NCBI GenBank assembly: GCA_051660685.1
Contig: JBOFQB010000066.1
Location: forward strand, 1-64,000
Direction of reading: 5' to 3'
DNA length: 64,000 nt
From: JAVBSX01 sp051660685
Lineage (GTDB): Bacteria > Planctomycetota > Planctomycetia > Pirellulales > Thermoguttaceae
Part shown: positions 1 to 7,733 of the stretch, piece by piece
Position numbering within the stretch: position 1 is the stretch's first letter
Layout of the letters: the number at the start of each line of letters is the position of its first letter
Position numbers and translations under genes: made by a program
The notes under the pieces: generated by a model
What the model saw: the letters and a program-made list of their open reading frames with translations, nothing else
The model's database searches: none
Told to the model about the DNA's origin: nothing

Positions 1-1
1 G

Positions 2-268
2 GGGGGGGAAGAAAGGAAAGGGGAAGAAAGGAAAAAGGGGGCACAAGATCATTGGGGCATCTCTTCTTCGGAGTTGCCGATGTATGTCGAGCGACTGAAT
101 CACCTGCAAAAGTGGGGGGGACAAATTGGGGCAGTTCAGCTGTATACGATTGCACGCAACACCCCGGCAACGGGGGTCAGACCTTTTTCGGATGATGAGA
201 TGGAGCAGCGGGCGAATTGGGTTCGAGAAAAAACCGGTTTGACTGTTCAGACCTATTTTTCGAGATGA
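2..268 (+). CDS. C-terminal fragment of a probable radical SAM protein (5' end outside window)
   Basis: The frame is open from base 2 to the TGA at 266-268, so this is the tail of a gene that begins upstream. The residues after the methionine at 74 (GGQIGAVQLYTIARNTP, then a segment ending TGLTVQTYF) resemble the C-terminal end of radical SAM proteins that carry a 'VQLYTVAR-P' strand; this is recognition by eye and the iron-sulfur motif is not in the window. Bases 5-34 are an exact 15-bp tandem duplication (GGGGAAGAAAGGAAA twice) that stays in frame and encodes a charged EERKG-type insert. That insert looks like a purine-rich expansion inside the coding sequence. Family assignment is moderate; the existence of the frame is well supported. 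Confidence 0.5.
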   Translation, partial: GGEERKGEERKKGAQDHWGISSSELPMYVERLNHLQKWGGQIGAVQLYTIARNTPATGVRPFSDDEMEQRANWVREKTGLTVQTYFSR

Positions 269-403
269 GCGAGGAAACGGTTGACGACAAAAAACAAGCT
301 CGATTGGGAGTGACACAAAGGTCAAAAATACGCCGAACGGTGTTTTGCGGCGAAACGGCAAAAAAAATTTCCGAGGTAGGTTTCTCGGTGTCAGAAAATG
401 GGG

Positions 404-409
404 TATAAT
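404..409 (+). promoter_or_regulatory. Possible -10 box upstream of hpf-pts operon
   Basis: A perfect TATAAT lies about 115 bases upstream of the hpf start codon. The -35 candidate 16 bases before it (TTCTCG) is weak. A small inverted repeat (CCGAG...CTCGG, 371-386) precedes it. The gap between the radical SAM tail and hpf (269-522) holds nothing else recognisable. Confidence 0.35.
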
Positions 410-522
410 CCTCTTGGGAATCGGGTCAAAAGCCTTTTTCCCCCTATTCTACTTTTTCAGGGTCGTCTTTCAGAGAAAGCGACATAACATATTTTCCGTT
501 GAACCCCAAGGAGTACACGATT

Positions 523-852
523 GTGCAAATACAAATTTCAACGCGACACGGCAGTATCAGCGATCAAACGCAAGAAGTGATTCGTTCAAAAGTGGACAAG
601 CTGAATCGCGTTTTTGAGCGACTGACTTCCATTGAACTGACGGTCGATCTGGAAAAAGCGGATCACCCGAAAGTTGATTTACAGGTATCTGCGGAACACA
701 AGCACAATTTTATTGCCGAATACAGTAGTGAAGACCTTTTCGGCAGTGTCGATCAAGTTGTTCACAAAGTCGAACAGCAACTTCGTAAGTACAAGGGGAA
801 AATTCAGGACCATCATATTCCGTCCCCGGCCGTATCCGGGGAAATCGAATAA
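523..852 (+). CDS. hpf: Ribosome hibernation promoting factor (HPF/RaiA family)
   Basis: This 109-residue protein matches the short HPF/YfiA family, which binds the 30S decoding region and silences or protects ribosomes in stationary phase or stress. It has the expected layout: an N-terminal strand with STRHG, a helix with the register 'I..KV.KL.R.F.R', the strand 'VDLEKADHPKVDLQV', and a last helix containing 'LFGSVDQVVHKVEQQLRKYK'. I chose the GTG at 523 because AAGGAG at 508-513 sits 9 bases before it; a TTG at 499 in the same frame lacks such a site. It lacks the long C-terminal dimerisation domain of Firmicutes-type HPF. It is the first gene of a tight run with ptsN, ptsH and ptsI, recalling the proteobacterial rpoN-hpf-ptsN order. 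Confidence 0.9.
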   Translation: MQIQISTRHGSISDQTQEVIRSKVDKLNRVFERLTSIELTVDLEKADHPKVDLQVSAEHKHNFIAEYSSEDLFGSVDQVVHKVEQQLRKYKGKIQDHHIPSPAVSGEIE

Positions 853-871
853 TCCATAAGGAGTATTGTGA

Positions 872-1348
872 ATGAAATTCTCGAACTTTATTCAACTCGA
901 TGCAATTCGTACCGAGGTGAAATCAGCCGACAAAGAGGGCATCATCCGCGAAATGGTACAAGCCCTTCTCGAAAGTGGAGCAATCCAACAGGATGAATCC
1001 GAAGGAATCATCAAATCCATCATCAAGCGTGAAGAACTGGGCTCAACCGGAATCGGTCGCGGAATCGCGGTTCCGCATACAAAACATCCCAGTGTTGAAC
1101 GATTGGTTGGAACAATCGCCGTAAGTCAGTCCGGGATCGACTTCGACAGTCTCGACTGTGAGAAGGTCCATCTTTTCTTTCTTTTGGTTTCTCCGCTTGA
1201 CCGACCGGGAGAACATTTGCGAGCGTTGGAACACATCACCCGACAATTGAAAGATGATGCTTTTTGTCGGTTCCTGAAACAGTCCAAGAACCGGGATGAT
1301 GTGTTGGTTTTGCTTGATGAAGCCGACAATAACATGTTTGGCAAGTAG
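872..1348 (+). CDS. ptsN: PTS EIIA protein of the PtsN (EIIA-Ntr/fructose) type
   Basis: A 158-residue single-domain EIIA of the fructose/mannitol/nitrogen-regulatory family. The segment 'GIGRGIAVPHTKHPSV' contains the phosphorylatable histidine, His69. The length matches PtsN proteins rather than multidomain sugar permeases. A clear AAGGAG at 858-863 precedes the ATG. It lies 19 bases after hpf and 26 bases before ptsH, so the phosphorelay EI, HPr, EIIA is encoded in one transcript. No EIIB or EIIC gene is present, so sensing or regulation (potassium, nitrogen or carbon status) is more likely than sugar uptake; that role is inference from family knowledge. Confidence 0.9.
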   Translation: MKFSNFIQLDAIRTEVKSADKEGIIREMVQALLESGAIQQDESEGIIKSIIKREELGSTGIGRGIAVPHTKHPSVERLVGTIAVSQSGIDFDSLDCEKVHLFFLLVSPLDRPGEHLRALEHITRQLKDDAFCRFLKQSKNRDDVLVLLDEADNNMFGK

Positions 1349-1374
1349 AAAGCAGGAATCAGGAGATCAGTTTC

Positions 1375-1665
1375 GTGCCCCGATGTATTCAAGAGGTTGT
1401 TGTACCGAATCGGAGCGGACTTCATACACGAGTCTGCTCGATGATTGCAACAACGCTAAAAAATTACTCTTCTTCGGTTTTTCTCAGCAAAGGGAAGGTG
1501 ACTGCCGATTGTCGTCGCGTCATTGAATCCCTTTCACTTGGGGCTGCGCAAGGAGAGAGTCTGCAACTGGTTGTTGAGGGGGATGATGCTCAGGACACGA
1601 TGCAAGCGATCCTTGATCTTTTTGCCGTTTCCTTTCATGAGGATCAGGAAGAGGGGCTGTACTGA
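1375..1665 (+). CDS. ptsH: HPr-like phosphocarrier protein
   Basis: A 96-residue HPr-fold protein that would carry phosphate from enzyme I to EIIA. The active-site strand reads 'NRSGLHTRVCSMIA', giving His17, but the canonical GLHARPA is altered to GLHTRVC. The second conserved patch is present as 'VIESLSLGAAQGESL'. At the position of regulatory Ser46 in Firmicutes HPr there is an arginine (CRRVIESL), so HPr kinase control at that site is not expected. The start is GTG at 1375, with AGGAG ahead of it. The stop TGA overlaps the ATG of ptsI by one base, indicating translational coupling. Confidence 0.85.
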   Translation: MPRCIQEVVVPNRSGLHTRVCSMIATTLKNYSSSVFLSKGKVTADCRRVIESLSLGAAQGESLQLVVEGDDAQDTMQAILDLFAVSFHEDQEEGLY

Positions 1666-3416
1666 TGAAGAAATTGCAGGGAATCGCCGTTTCTCCGGGT
1701 GTTGCAGTAGGAGAAGCCTTTGTTCTTGGAACAGAGGGGTTTCGTATTCCCCAACATTTCGTTCTTGAAGAAGCCGTTGACGGGGAAATTCGCCGTTTGA
1801 ACAATGCGATCCGAATTGCCGAGTCAGAAATTCGGATGAACCGCGATTCTGTTGCCCGGGAATTGGGGTCGAAATATGCCGACATCTTTGAAGCGCATTT
1901 GCAGATACTTTCTGATCCGAAACTGCATGAGGAATTCAAGGAACTGATTTCAAGTCGGATGTTTTCTGCCGAACACGCCGTTAGTGTCGTTGTTCGTCGA
2001 TATGCGGAAATTTTCCGTCGTTTGGACAGTAGTTATCTTGCCGAACGGATTCAGGACATTCACGATATTGAAAAGCGACTGCTTCGTTTGCTTCTTGGAA
2101 TTCAACGGGAAGGACTTCAGACGTTGACAGCTCCTGTTCAGCTTCTTGCATCGAATCTGACACCGAGTGAAACGGCAAATTTGAAGCGGGAGTTTGTTCA
2201 GGGATTTGCAACGGAACTGGGGGGACCTGGGGGTCATACAGCGATTTTTGCGGCTGCACTTGGGATTCCGGCAATCGTCGGGGTTGGTCCTTTCCTGACG
2301 GATGTTTCGGGGGGGGATGTTGTCATTATTGACGGAGATGCGGGGGTCGTCATTCTTCAACCGGATGAAGAAACCTTGCAGCAGTATCATGATCAGGTTG
2401 CAAAAAAGGCGATTTTTTCGGCTCAGTTGGAAGAATTGCGGGATGAACAGGCGATTACGAAAGATGGGACACAGATACACCTTTTGGGCAACATTGAGTT
2501 TCCCCAAGAAGTGGAGAGTTGTCGGGCAAGTGGAGCGGAAGGAGTTGGCCTGTATCGGACCGAATTCCTTTATTTGGTCAGTGCAACGAAACATGTTCCG
2601 ACGGAAGAAGATCATTACGAAGCCTACAAACAGGTTTTAGAGGCGTACAAGGACAGTGAGGTGACGATCAGGACGTGTGATCTTGGAGCGGACAAGATGC
2701 CGAATTTTGCGAAGCCGAATGATGAACGGAATCCGTTTTTGGGACTGCGGAGTATTCGGTTGTCCTTGCGGAATACGTCCATGTTCCGACAACAACTCAA
2801 AGCGGTTTTGCGGGCAAGTGTTCACGGAAAAGCGCGACTGATGTTTCCTCTTGTCACGACCCTTATGGAATTTCGGCAAGCGAAGTCGATTCTGGCGGAT
2901 GTTCGAGAGGAAATGGACGAAGATGGAATTCCTTATGATTATGGTATGCCGGTTGGAATGATGGTCGAAGTTCCTGCTGCTGTTGTATTGATTGACCGGT
3001 TTGCTGAAGAAGTCGATTTCTTTAGTATTGGGACGAACGATTTGATTCAGTATGCTCTTGCGGTTGACCGCAGTAATAAAGATGTGAGTAATCTTTATAA
3101 TGCGGAAGACCCGGTTATTATGCGGCTTATTCGCCGGACCATCTCCGTTGCCGACGAACACAAGGTCCCGGTCAGTTTGTGCGGCCAAATGAGCAGCAAC
3201 CCGCTTTACACCATGTTGCTGATCGGTTTGGGTTTACGAACCTTTAGCTGTACCCCTGCTGTTATTCCGCAAATCAAAAAGGTGATCCGTTCGATTGACC
3301 TCCCAACTTGCCGTGAATTGGCAGAAACGGTGTTAGAGCGGGACGACACCCGGGAAATCCGCATGATATTGAAGCAACGATTGCATGATTGTGTGCCGGA
3401 AATTTCGGCAAGATAA
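1665..3416 (+). CDS. ptsI: Phosphoenolpyruvate-protein phosphotransferase (PTS enzyme I)
   Basis: At 583 residues this is a full-length enzyme I, which moves phosphate from PEP to HPr. Visible elements: N-terminal 'GIAVSPGVAVGEAF'; phospho-histidine loop 'GGPGGHTAIF' with His191; 'GLYRTEFLYL' near 295-304; 'SIGTNDLIQYALAVDRSN' at about 454-471; and 'SLCGQMSSNP' with the proton-donor cysteine at 506. The last motif is usually CGE-A; here it is CGQ-S. The ATG overlaps the ptsH stop. It is the last gene of the hpf-ptsN-ptsH-ptsI unit, followed by about 120 bases and a convergent gene. No terminator hairpin was recognised after it. Confidence 0.95.
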   Translation: MKKLQGIAVSPGVAVGEAFVLGTEGFRIPQHFVLEEAVDGEIRRLNNAIRIAESEIRMNRDSVARELGSKYADIFEAHLQILSDPKLHEEFKELISSRMFSAEHAVSVVVRRYAEIFRRLDSSYLAERIQDIHDIEKRLLRLLLGIQREGLQTLTAPVQLLASNLTPSETANLKREFVQGFATELGGPGGHTAIFAAALGIPAIVGVGPFLTDVSGGDVVIIDGDAGVVILQPDEETLQQYHDQVAKKAIFSAQLEELRDEQAITKDGTQIHLLGNIEFPQEVESCRASGAEGVGLYRTEFLYLVSATKHVPTEEDHYEAYKQVLEAYKDSEVTIRTCDLGADKMPNFAKPNDERNPFLGLRSIRLSLRNTSMFRQQLKAVLRASVHGKARLMFPLVTTLMEFRQAKSILADVREEMDEDGIPYDYGMPVGMMVEVPAAVVLIDRFAEEVDFFSIGTNDLIQYALAVDRSNKDVSNLYNAEDPVIMRLIRRTISVADEHKVPVSLCGQMSSNPLYTMLLIGLGLRTFSCTPAVIPQIKKVIRSIDLPTCRELAETVLERDDTREIRMILKQRLHDCVPEISAR

Positions 3417-3540
3417 AAGGGGCAATGCAGGAAAAATAGAAGGTCTGGGAATGATCCCGGTTGGAAACATCAGATGATGTTGAATGACGGTCAGCACTAA
3501 CAGTCAGCAAATAGGGGACCGTTGTGTTCCAACGCTTGAC

Positions 3541-4587
3541 TTACCCCAGTTCCGCTTCAAAATCGTCGAGTGATTGACACGTTGCAGCATGAGCAGCGAG
3601 TGATTGCAAGGCGATTTCGTCCGTCCGGCTGTTCAGTTCATTGACAATTCGTTTGGGAGCTTCCGTCTTAAATCGGGCCTTCAAAATCGTCAAAATCGTT
3701 TTCACTTCGCCCTCCAACTTGCCTCTTACCTTACCTCTTGCTTCCCCCCTCTGTTCCGCCTTGAGTTCCGCCTTTTCAAATACGGTCAGCATCATTTCAT
3801 TTGTCCTTTCTCCAAAAACTTTTTTAACCTCGCAACTCAACTCTTCTTGTTCCAACCGCTGATTGTGAGCCGCAAAAACCTTTGACACAAACGGCAACAT
3901 GTCGCGCAGCCAATCAATCTGTTCCTGCTCATTCGCAAATTCTCGAAGCGGCATTAACGCTTCGCCAAACGACAGACTCAACCGTTCCGTCATTTTCTTC
4001 AAAATCCCCATTACCAACCGTAATTGCGGCAACCCAATCAGTTTCGTCGAGTCCAACTCCGGCAAATCCACAACATCGTAGTGAATCTCCAACTTCGACC
4101 CGATCTGTTCGCCTATTTCGTCTTTCGGCAACAAGTCCGACATTCGCGGTTTGGGTCCTTTATGCGGCTTTTTTCCGGTTCGCAACACAATAAAATAGGG
4201 AGCCGAGAGCGGTTCGCCCCGTTTTTTTTCACGGTCCCAAATTGCACTGATGTAACGGCACAATTTTTGCGGTATCTCTCGCAAACTGGTTGATTGATGC
4301 TCGAAAATGATAACAGCTAACAGCTTTTGACGACTTTTTCGGCGATTTTTGAGCGGGCAACGAAACACCAAGTCAACGATTCGTTCGTCCCCCTCCTTGC
4401 CAAAATAGTGTGTCGGAGCCGGTTCAATCCGGTCGAGGTCGATCTGGGCAACGAATTTTGGGTCGGCATAATTCCGCAAAAAGTCGGCAAAAACGACAGT
4501 CCGGTCAAAAACGTTTTTGACGAACGTGTCGTAAATGTTGCCCAATTTCTCCCGGGTCGATTTGTGATCGGATTCGCTCTCACTCAT
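3541..4587 (-). CDS. Rpn-family PD-(D/E)XK nuclease / YhgA-like putative transposase
   Basis: The 348-residue protein has the Rpn/PDDEXK nuclease layout: an N-terminal helix ('IYDTFVKNVFDRTVVFADFLRNY'), the core 'ERIVDLVFRC' with Asp72, and 'LLAVIIFEHQST' with Glu96 and Gln98 (an ExQ form of the ExK motif). Helices containing 'RYISAIWDREK' and a charged C-terminal tail rich in E, G, K and R ('RGEARGKVRGKLEGEV') follow, also typical. Family members cut DNA and promote RecA-independent recombination; many are associated with mobile DNA, but no terminal inverted repeats were seen at its edges. The ATG at 4585-4587 has no obvious Shine-Dalgarno site. It lies 63 bases after the unknown gene at 4651-6276, on the same strand. 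Confidence 0.8.
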   Translation of the reverse strand: MSESESDHKSTREKLGNIYDTFVKNVFDRTVVFADFLRNYADPKFVAQIDLDRIEPAPTHYFGKEGDERIVDLVFRCPLKNRRKSRQKLLAVIIFEHQSTSLREIPQKLCRYISAIWDREKKRGEPLSAPYFIVLRTGKKPHKGPKPRMSDLLPKDEIGEQIGSKLEIHYDVVDLPELDSTKLIGLPQLRLVMGILKKMTERLSLSFGEALMPLREFANEQEQIDWLRDMLPFVSKVFAAHNQRLEQEELSCEVKKVFGERTNEMMLTVFEKAELKAEQRGEARGKVRGKLEGEVKTILTILKARFKTEAPKRIVNELNSRTDEIALQSLAAHAATCQSLDDFEAELG

Positions 4588-4650
4588 CTACATATTTTAC
4601 CCGGTCCCAACTGGTTTGACAAGACGATTTTCGGGGAAGTTGCAGTTGGT

Positions 4651-6276
4651 CTACAACAAAACGTCGAGCAACTCGAGCGCGTTAAGGTCGCGGTCCAACA
4701 ACGGATGCTCCTCCCGATCATTGCGCTGTGAAAGAAAATCACGAATCAGGACAACATAGTCTTCCGTCAGCTCGATTTGTTGTAACGGATCAAGGTTTTC
4801 GCAAATCGTTTTCCAGCAACGCTGAAAACTTTCAAGTGCCGTATCATCCCCAAAAAGAGATCGGGCTGCACAAGAATCCAACCATTTAAGCTCGTTTTTG
4901 AACCGGGCAAAGCGTTTCAACCGTTGATCCTGTCCCGAAACAGCCGTCTCCGTCAACGGAATCACTTTCGTCTCCAACAAAGTTGTCAACGGAATGAATT
5001 CGTCTTGTGCCGGAAAAAAAGGAACACCGCTTGTCTCTTCATAAGGAGCAAACAAAGTATTCTCTTCGGCAAAGACCTGCGACAGAAATCTCTCAGCATC
5101 GTCCGAAGAAAGCGAATCCGTCCATTCCAATAACGATTCGTCCTGCACCGATTCTTCCCGCTCAGGACCTGCTTGTTCCAAAAAAGGAAACGAAAAGACA
5201 GTCGGGTGATTGGGTGATTGAACAGAAAGAGGATCGACCGGATGATTCGTTTCTTGAGCAGATGTGCGAACAGATTGCCGGATTGGTCCTTGAACAGGTC
5301 GCTCCACTTTTTGCAAAGATCGCGCAAACAACTCGGCAAAACTGCCAACTGCCAATTCCCGCAACTGTCCGGGGTTCGTTGAAGTCATTCCGTCAAACAT
5401 CGACTGCTGCTCTTTTCTCCACTCCGCTTGAAACTTCTCTTCCAAAAAGGCGAAATCCGAACGGTTGAGGGCATGAAACACCAAGAGGGGCCAAGAATCG
5501 AGCAATGTTCCTGATTGAAATCGTTGATGCTGGAATTCCGACAAATCACAATACGAGATGCCCAAATCACTGCGGTTCAAACGCATAAGTCGTTCTCCCC
5601 CACTTACTCCCACAATTTTCAACGGTTTAGTCCGCGAAAAATGCAGCTCCGTCGAAAACGTCAACTCCGTTCTCCAAGAAAGCGGCAAAAGATTGAACAG
5701 CCCTTCAATCACCTGAATTGCAGCCGGTCCCCCTGTAAAAAAGGTACAAACCGAATCCAAAGCCGTTTGCAACAACAAACTTAGCCCTTTCGGGCCCATT
5801 TGCTGAACCAGTTGACCAAGAAGCATCGGGTCCACAACCGGTCTCGGTTGTTTGAATTCGGGCAACTGAACCGGTTTGAGCGATTTCGGCGGATTCAGAA
5901 AAAACGGCATTCGATCAACCTGTTGGATTTGGCGATACAGGGCAATCGGGTTATTGGCAAACATCAACAATGACTCGGGCGAAACGATGTAATGTTGGAC
6001 GAAGAAAGAACGGGCTGAATGAAGCAGGGAGAAGAGACCGTCCGAACGGGGAATCATCCGACCAATCGCAAAATGACCACTTGGTAAGGGGTGAAAGAAC
6101 AGGTTGCCCGATTCAAAGTGGAAAACGGATTCGGTTTTATCTTCGCTGAACCAACAACGTAGTTCATCGAGGTCGATTCGGGAGACTTCGGGCGTTGCAG
6201 CGAGGAGTGAACCGCGCCAACGTGTTTCTCCTGCACGAACGGAGATCAGGGCCTGTTGAATCGGAGGAAGAATCAT
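4651..6276 (-). CDS. Conserved-looking hypothetical protein, 541 residues
   Basis: Not recognised. The protein has no signal peptide or membrane segment. The N-terminal 240 residues look folded (for example 'LFNLLPLSWRTELTFSTELHFSRT'), followed by a Pro/Gln/Ser-rich linker and an acidic C-terminal part. The 'LP..WR..LTFST' segment loosely recalls N-terminal domains of GTPase-associated effector proteins, but this is only a resemblance. The ATG at 6276 was chosen; an in-frame TTG at 6321 would add 15 residues encoded by a C-rich stretch (PRPPPS). Neither start has a Shine-Dalgarno site. It is followed by the Rpn-type nuclease gene. Confidence 0.65.
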   Translation of the reverse strand: MILPPIQQALISVRAGETRWRGSLLAATPEVSRIDLDELRCWFSEDKTESVFHFESGNLFFHPLPSGHFAIGRMIPRSDGLFSLLHSARSFFVQHYIVSPESLLMFANNPIALYRQIQQVDRMPFFLNPPKSLKPVQLPEFKQPRPVVDPMLLGQLVQQMGPKGLSLLLQTALDSVCTFFTGGPAAIQVIEGLFNLLPLSWRTELTFSTELHFSRTKPLKIVGVSGGERLMRLNRSDLGISYCDLSEFQHQRFQSGTLLDSWPLLVFHALNRSDFAFLEEKFQAEWRKEQQSMFDGMTSTNPGQLRELAVGSFAELFARSLQKVERPVQGPIRQSVRTSAQETNHPVDPLSVQSPNHPTVFSFPFLEQAGPEREESVQDESLLEWTDSLSSDDAERFLSQVFAEENTLFAPYEETSGVPFFPAQDEFIPLTTLLETKVIPLTETAVSGQDQRLKRFARFKNELKWLDSCAARSLFGDDTALESFQRCWKTICENLDPLQQIELTEDYVVLIRDFLSQRNDREEHPLLDRDLNALELLDVLL

Positions 6277-6455
6277 AAGGGAGGGGGGGGGACGGGGGGA
6301 AGTCGTCAGAAATGAGATCAACTGTACACGGATACTTTACAACGAACTTGAGGGAAAAGCAAACAAACTCCGGGAAAAAGAGGAAATTTTCCCCGACAAA
6401 AAAAGGTTATTTCGTCCAGGAAATTTCTGTCATCTCGGTGATTTAGTGAAGATAG

Positions 6456-6698
6456 AAATAGGGGATAGGGATTAGGGAATGGGGGATAGGGAGGGGAAGA
6501 CAGGAAGATAACGGCGTCTCGCTTTTTGTGAGAAGGTAGAAGGTAGGAGGTAGAAGGAAAGAAGGGGGATAGGGGGGAACATTGCGTTTGAGAGTGAAAG
6601 GGTGAGAAAACACAATCCAACGCATTATGCGTCAAACACTGCTGCAAAGCGAGGAGTGTTCCCCCCTAATCCCTATCCCCCAATCCCTATTCCCTACC
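6456..6698. repeat. Family A G-rich/C-rich palindromic repeat, copy 1
   Basis: The left arm (6456-6497) is built of TAGGG/GGGGATAGGG units and the right arm (6655-6698) is its imperfect reverse complement. Between them lie a GGTAGAAGGTAGGAGGTAG stretch and a core around 6598-6650 that contains AACGCATTATGCGTCAAAC. The right arm abuts the stop codon (TAA, 6699-6701) of the DUF1080 gene. This element fills most of the 422-base gap 6277-6698; no gene was found there. Confidence 0.8.
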
Positions 6699-7442
6699 TT
6701 AGAACGCCAAACGGCACGATTTTCCAACCGGTTTATATTCCCGGATCGTGACATTCTTGAACTGGGTGTCACCTCCATGATCCTGCAACATGATATGCCC
6801 GAGAAGATTCTCGCCAAAACCAGGATCATCGTTAAATTTGCTTTCTTTGATTTTTTTCTTCCATTCCGGGGACCCGACGTTGACGACTAAAACTTTTTTG
6901 CCGTTTAACCAATGTTCGATCCGATTGCCAAGTACGACAATTTTTGTGTGATTGAATTCTCCAACCGGTTTTAGTTCTTTGGGACCTGTTGGAGCAAAAA
7001 CGTCATACAACGAGGCGGTTTGGTTTTTCGGGTTCAACTCTTTGGACCGTTCATCATCCAAAATCTGGTACTCGCAACCCAACCAACGGTCATCAAACTT
7101 CGAATATCGGTACTTGATCCCGCTGTTGCAGTTCTCGGCAATCGCCCAATCACATTCAAAAACAAAATACTTGTATTCTTTCTTCGTAATAATGTCCCCC
7201 CCTCTTCGTCCGGTCAATCGGACCATTCCATCTTTCACTTCCCAACCGGACCGAACGGGGCGTTCCCGGGCATTCATCCAATTTTCAAGACTGTCATTTG
7301 CAAACAACGATTCTTCAGGTCCGAGAGTGTAGTATTGAACTGGCTGAAAGAGCTGATGATGCGGCCAAGCCGCTTCAGATGAGACCAGACCAAACGAACA
7401 AACGAAGGAAAAGGCAAGTATAACCCGGACTAAGCGATTCAT
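6699..7442 (-). CDS. Secreted DUF1080 (3-keto-disaccharide hydrolase-like) protein
   Basis: From the ATG at 7442 (preceded by GGGAGACGAA) the product is 247 residues with a signal peptide (MNRLVRVILAFSFVCSFG, cleavage near EAAW). The mature part matches the DUF1080 beta-sandwich: 'LFANDSLENW', 'WEVKDGMVRLTGRRGGDIITKK', 'FVFECDWAI...NSGIKYRY', 'GCEYQILDD', 'EFNHTKIVVLGNRIEHWLNGKKV', and the end 'GHIMLQDHGGDTQFKNVTIRE'. Family members occur in large numbers in Planctomycetes, and some hydrolyse 3-keto-glycosides in the periplasm; substrate here is unknown. An upstream in-frame start at 7496 would add 18 residues ahead of the signal peptide and is unlikely. Confidence 0.88.
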   Translation of the reverse strand: MNRLVRVILAFSFVCSFGLVSSEAAWPHHQLFQPVQYYTLGPEESLFANDSLENWMNARERPVRSGWEVKDGMVRLTGRRGGDIITKKEYKYFVFECDWAIAENCNSGIKYRYSKFDDRWLGCEYQILDDERSKELNPKNQTASLYDVFAPTGPKELKPVGEFNHTKIVVLGNRIEHWLNGKKVLVVNVGSPEWKKKIKESKFNDDPGFGENLLGHIMLQDHGGDTQFKNVTIREYKPVGKSCRLAF

Positions 7443-7594
7443 TTCGTCTCCCAATCGAGTAAAAGGTGAAAAAAGAGGATCAAGACAGTTCAACAACTGT
7501 CAAGAGTATATCACAGTTTTTGGCAAGATGGGAGAACTGCGACAAAAAAACAAGATGCGATATTGGCGATTACTGAGAAAAAGGGGCAATCTAG

Positions 7595-7705
7595 CGTTTA
7601 GCCGCGATACAACGTATCGCGCGTACAGAGATTTCAATACGCGCGGAACGTTGTTCCTCGGCTAAACGGGGAAACGCGCAGAACGTCGTTCTTCGGCCAA
7701 ATGAC
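7595..7705. repeat. Family B nested palindrome, copy 1 (one full unit plus a half unit)
   Basis: Outer arms are CGTTTAGCCG (7595) and CGGCTAAACG (to 7668). Inside are two different small hairpins, GCGATACAACGTATCGC and GGAACGTTGTTCC, separated by a spacer with CGCG on both sides. A degenerate half unit with GAACGTCGTTC continues to about 7705. It lies between the S41 protease 3' end and the DUF1080 5' end, in a 291-base gap without a gene. Confidence 0.8.
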
Positions 7706-7733
7706 GGTTAATCTCATACGCCGGTCGCCCGTT

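Noticed and set aside
3541..4587. A complete insertion sequence
   Set aside because: The Rpn-type gene resembles proteins called putative transposases, but no terminal inverted repeats or target duplication were found at its ends.
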